Positions 61,822-64,000 of a DNA stretch of 64,000 nt are shown in pieces. The stretch is from Planctomycetota bacterium (lineage in GTDB: Bacteria; Planctomycetota; UBA1135; GCA-002686595), in the NCBI GenBank assembly GCA_012959785.1, contig DUCM01000021.1:309025-373024 (forward strand). Direction: 5' to 3'. A model generated the notes under the pieces. That model saw nothing but the letters and a program-made list of their open reading frames with translations, did not search any database and was not told the origin of the DNA. Position 1 is the first letter of the stretch. Every line of letters begins with the position of its first letter. Made by a program: the position numbers and the translations under genes.

Positions 61822-62396
61822 CAGGGTTTCTTTTGATCGAGAGCTTGGCGCAGATCGAGCACCCGCGAAAGGGCCGTGATCACCAGGGCGTGTTGCAACT
61901 CGCCCGAGGCTATCTGGGTCAGCACTTCGGCTTCGGAGAGGGTCAAAACCTCGATGTCCTCGCCGCTGTCGAGATCCTGGCCGTGGGTTTGTTCGACATC
62001 CAAGGCCAGGAAGTGGTGGCAGCGGTTGTTCTGCACCGCGGGGTTGGGCTGCACGCAGCCGAGATCGATCCACTGCTCGGAGGTGTAGCCGGTTTCCTCG
62101 CGCAACTCGCGCCGCGCGGCCAGGGCCGGTTCTTCACCGCGCTCCACCAGGCCGCCCGGTAGTTCGCTGGTGAAGTCCTCGATGCCAAAACGATACTGGC
62201 GCACGAAGATGAACCTGCCGCCCGCTTCCCGCGCCACCACATTGACCCACTCGGGCGCCTCAAGCACGAGTCGCTCGAAGGACTCGCCGCTCTTGGGGTG
62301 CTGGAGGGTGTCCATGCGCGGCCGGAAGATCATCAGCGAGGGCAGTTTTCGCGACGAACTCTTGCGCCAGGGAGAAAGCGGCGGGGGAGGGGGCAT
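61821..62396 (-). CDS. Nudix hydrolase, ADP-ribose pyrophosphatase-like
   Basis: 191 aa. The Nudix box GGLVERGEEPALAARRELREETGY is complete (GX5EX7REUXEEXGU), and FIFVRQYRFGIEDFTSELPGG before it is typical of the ADP-ribose pyrophosphatase group. Hydrolyses nucleoside diphosphate derivatives. Start could be the ATG at 62396 or the one at 62333 (MIFRPRMD). Its stop is coupled to the S51-like gene's start. Confidence 0.9.
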   Translation of the reverse strand: MPPPPPLSPWRKSSSRKLPSLMIFRPRMDTLQHPKSGESFERLVLEAPEWVNVVAREAGGRFIFVRQYRFGIEDFTSELPGGLVERGEEPALAARRELREETGYTSEQWIDLGCVQPNPAVQNNRCHHFLALDVEQTHGQDLDSGEDIEVLTLSEAEVLTQIASGELQHALVITALSRVLDLRQALDQKKP

Positions 62397-62487
62397 GCTT
62401 CAGAGTGTAGCGGGTCGTTGCTACCCTTTTGCGTATGCCCTTCTGCTTCATAGCGCCCGAGCGTCCACGAGTCTCCCGAGGACGAGG

Positions 62488-63399
62488 GTGACCTCCCGCG
62501 AACGAGCCGGAGCCCTGGCCCTGGTGGTGGTGACCATCTCCTGGGGCGTGTCCTTTCCCCTGGTGAGCGATGCCGTGACTGGGCGCAGCGGGGGCCAGCT
62601 CTTGATCTTCCTGGGGCTGCGCTTTCTGCTCGCCAGCCTGGCCTTCCTGCCCATCATGGGCCGCGTGATCGCCGCGGGCGCGGGACACGGGGCGCGGCCC
62701 TGGCTGTTTTCCCTTGTGATAGGGGCCCTCTTGTTCGCTGCTTTCTACCTGCAAACCCTGGGGCTCAAGTACACTACGCCCAGCCGCAGCGCCTTCGTGA
62801 CCATGTTGAGCGTGCCCATGGTGCCCTTCCTCGCGGCCTTCATGTCGGGCCGGCGACTCAGTCGTGTGCATGTCGCGGGATCCATTTTGGCCATCATAGG
62901 TGTGGCCCTCGTGCTGGCGCCCGAGGGCCGCGTGAATCCCAACCGTGGCGATCTCCTGACCTTGGGGTCGGCCTTTTTCTTCGCCGTGGAGATTCTGATG
63001 ATCGAGTACGCCACCCGCCGCGCCCCGGCGCTCTGCCTGGCCTTCGGTCAAATCGCTGCTGCTGCCCTCTTCTTTGGCCTGGCGCTCCTGATCGTGCAGC
63101 CCATATGGCCCGCCGAGTGGCCAGGTTTGATGCTTGGCGTGGGAGTCACCGGCATCGTCTGCACCACCTTTGCCCTGGGCCTCATGACTTGGGGTGGAGC
63201 GCGGGTGCGGGCGGAACTGGCCGCGGTGATCTTCGCCCTCGAACCCGTGTCCGCCGCGTTCTTCGAGTGGGCCTTGCAGGGGCGCGCCATGGTCCTCTCG
63301 CAATGGGTTGCTGGCTTGGTGGTGGTGGCCGCCGTGGCGGGTTCGTCGTACTTTGGTGCTCCCGAAGAGAATCCGGCCGGGGCGCAAGGCCCGCGCTGA
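62488..63399 (+). CDS. EamA/DMT-family transporter
   Basis: 303 aa, ten hydrophobic segments. ALALVVVTISWGVSFPLVSDAV at the start and YLQTLGLKYTTPSRSAFVTMLSVPMVPFLAAF are EamA signatures; a second half repeat contains AEILMIEYATRRAPA and LAAVIFALEPVSAAFFEWAL. Metabolite exporter of unknown substrate. Start GTG 62488 (VTSRERAG), with GAGG nearby upstream; the open frame extends to 62170 but antisense to the Nudix gene. Confidence 0.87.
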   Translation: MTSRERAGALALVVVTISWGVSFPLVSDAVTGRSGGQLLIFLGLRFLLASLAFLPIMGRVIAAGAGHGARPWLFSLVIGALLFAAFYLQTLGLKYTTPSRSAFVTMLSVPMVPFLAAFMSGRRLSRVHVAGSILAIIGVALVLAPEGRVNPNRGDLLTLGSAFFFAVEILMIEYATRRAPALCLAFGQIAAAALFFGLALLIVQPIWPAEWPGLMLGVGVTGIVCTTFALGLMTWGGARVRAELAAVIFALEPVSAAFFEWALQGRAMVLSQWVAGLVVVAAVAGSSYFGAPEENPAGAQGPR

Positions 63400-63664
63400 T
63401 CGCGGGCTTCGGGGGGCGGGCCGCGGACCGCTCGGTGGGGAGGGAGTCCAGAAACCTGATTTGGAAGCCCACCAAGTCTGGACAGAGCGGAGCCGTCCGG
63501 GCCGGAAAGCAGTTCTTGAAAACGAAAAAACAAGGCCTGTCGTTCTCTCAGTGGGTGTTTCGGTGGATCGGTTTCATCCGGCACTGGATTTGCATCGCTA
63601 GCGTGGCCTCGAAGCCAGCTATCGTGTCTGAAGATGCTTGGTTATCTGGAAGTACTGAAGCCCC

Positions 63665-64000
63665 GTGACGGTGCTCCTGCCAGGTACTTCGGCGCGCGAG
63701 ACCAACTCCACGCCGCTCTCGTTCCCTGCAAGCCCGTATTTTCTCTTGCTGCCTAACGCATCTCTTCAGCGCTTCCTGCCCGGCCTTTTCGGCCTCCTGT
63801 TGTTGGCCCAAGCCGCCCCCGGCCAGACGATCGTCGTGAGCCGCGCCGAGCTGAAGAACGGAAACGAGTTGCGGCTCGAGGGCTCCAACGCCCAATCCAA
63901 TGCCACCATTCTTGTGGACGGCATACCCCGCGGCCAGGCTGACGGTGAGGGCTCCTTTCGATTCGAGTTCAGTCCCTACCAAAGCGACGACAGCCTGAGC
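63665..64000 (+). CDS. Secreted protein, 3' end outside window
   Basis: Frame open to the last base (112 codons). From GTG 63665 the product has a hydrophobic leader (FLPGLFGLLLLAQAAPGQ) that looks like a signal peptide, then TIVVSRAELKNGNELRLEGSNAQSNATILVDG, an Ig/IPT-like repeat start. Exact start is uncertain; GTG 63671 or a downstream TTG are alternatives. Function cannot be stated. It is preceded by a 265-bp gap without a gene. Confidence 0.6.
   Translation, partial: MTVLLPGTSARETNSTPLSFPASPYFLLLPNASLQRFLPGLFGLLLLAQAAPGQTIVVSRAELKNGNELRLEGSNAQSNATILVDGIPRGQADGEGSFRFEFSPYQSDDSLS

Noticed and set aside
62260..63387. 375-codon minus-strand frame rich in His, Gln and Gly
   Set aside because: Shadow of the EamA transporter; low-complexity composition and no family features.

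Overview
The window is GC-rich, gene-dense bacterial DNA that looks like a member of the Planctomycetota. The evidence is a sulfatase of the iduronate-2-sulfatase type, an overlapping sigma factor / membrane Ser-Thr kinase pair, secreted EF-hand and signal-peptide proteins, and two tandem secreted proteins sharing a Cys-rich C-terminal module of a kind I associate with marine planctomycetes. This placement is inference; there is no rRNA or other phylogenetic marker beyond ordinary housekeeping genes.

Layout. 1-10.3 kb: 3' end of thrS, a lipoprotein-like sulfatase, a membrane protein, a kinase and sigma factor on the minus strand, a coiled-coil membrane protein, and a secreted protein with six EF-hands. 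10.3-23.0 kb, all minus strand: the most distinctive block. It runs oleA, a GbsR/MarR-type regulator, FabF-like ketosynthase, ACP, two CrtI-like FAD oxidoreductases, FabG-, FabZ- and FabI-like enzymes, a phosphopantetheinyl transferase, then oleB, oleC and oleD. Most junctions below the regulator overlap by 4-28 nt. It therefore carries a dedicated type II fatty-acid module and its own ACP activation enzyme, joined to a head-to-head (OleABCD) hydrocarbon pathway. The paired FAD desaturase-like enzymes and the ACP recall the gene sets proposed for ladderane lipids in anammox planctomycetes. I propose that it makes a modified or polyunsaturated acyl chain that OleABCD joins into a long-chain olefin or beta-lactone.

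23.2-42.9 kb: dinB, a multi-cluster ferredoxin, polA, a degenerate WaaP-like kinase with an internal 15-bp repeat expansion, a DUF368/PopT-type carrier, recJ, and a selenium section. The selenium section has selA, a nucleotide-sugar dehydrogenase, and selD with an in-frame UGA (selenocysteine) followed by a hairpin. About 5 kb further on is a cysteine-desulfurase-like enzyme lacking the catalytic Cys, possibly a selenocysteine lyase. A GDPD-like pseudoenzyme and rlmN also lie here.

42.9-50.1 kb: tRNA-Met, then an alpha-glucan locus in decay. A LacI regulator with a good operator palindrome and a secreted GH13 enzyme are intact. They are followed by two paralogous secreted proteins and then remnants of an alpha-glucan phosphorylase and a MalK-type ABC ATPase. 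50.2-64 kb: a eukaryotic-type NADP isocitrate dehydrogenase with a very strong terminator, a small basic protein and an AlkA-like glycosylase flanking 16-bp iteron-like repeats, a YihY-type membrane protein, thiC with a probable TPP riboswitch, a trifunctional Aas-like protein, a DAO-family oxidase, a degenerate S51-like protein, a Nudix hydrolase, an EamA transporter, and the start of a secreted protein cut by the window end.

A recurrent theme is proteins of known folds that have lost their catalytic residues: WaaP-like, GDPD-like, S51-like, and the cysteine-desulfurase-like protein. No CRISPR array, intact transposase or rRNA was seen.
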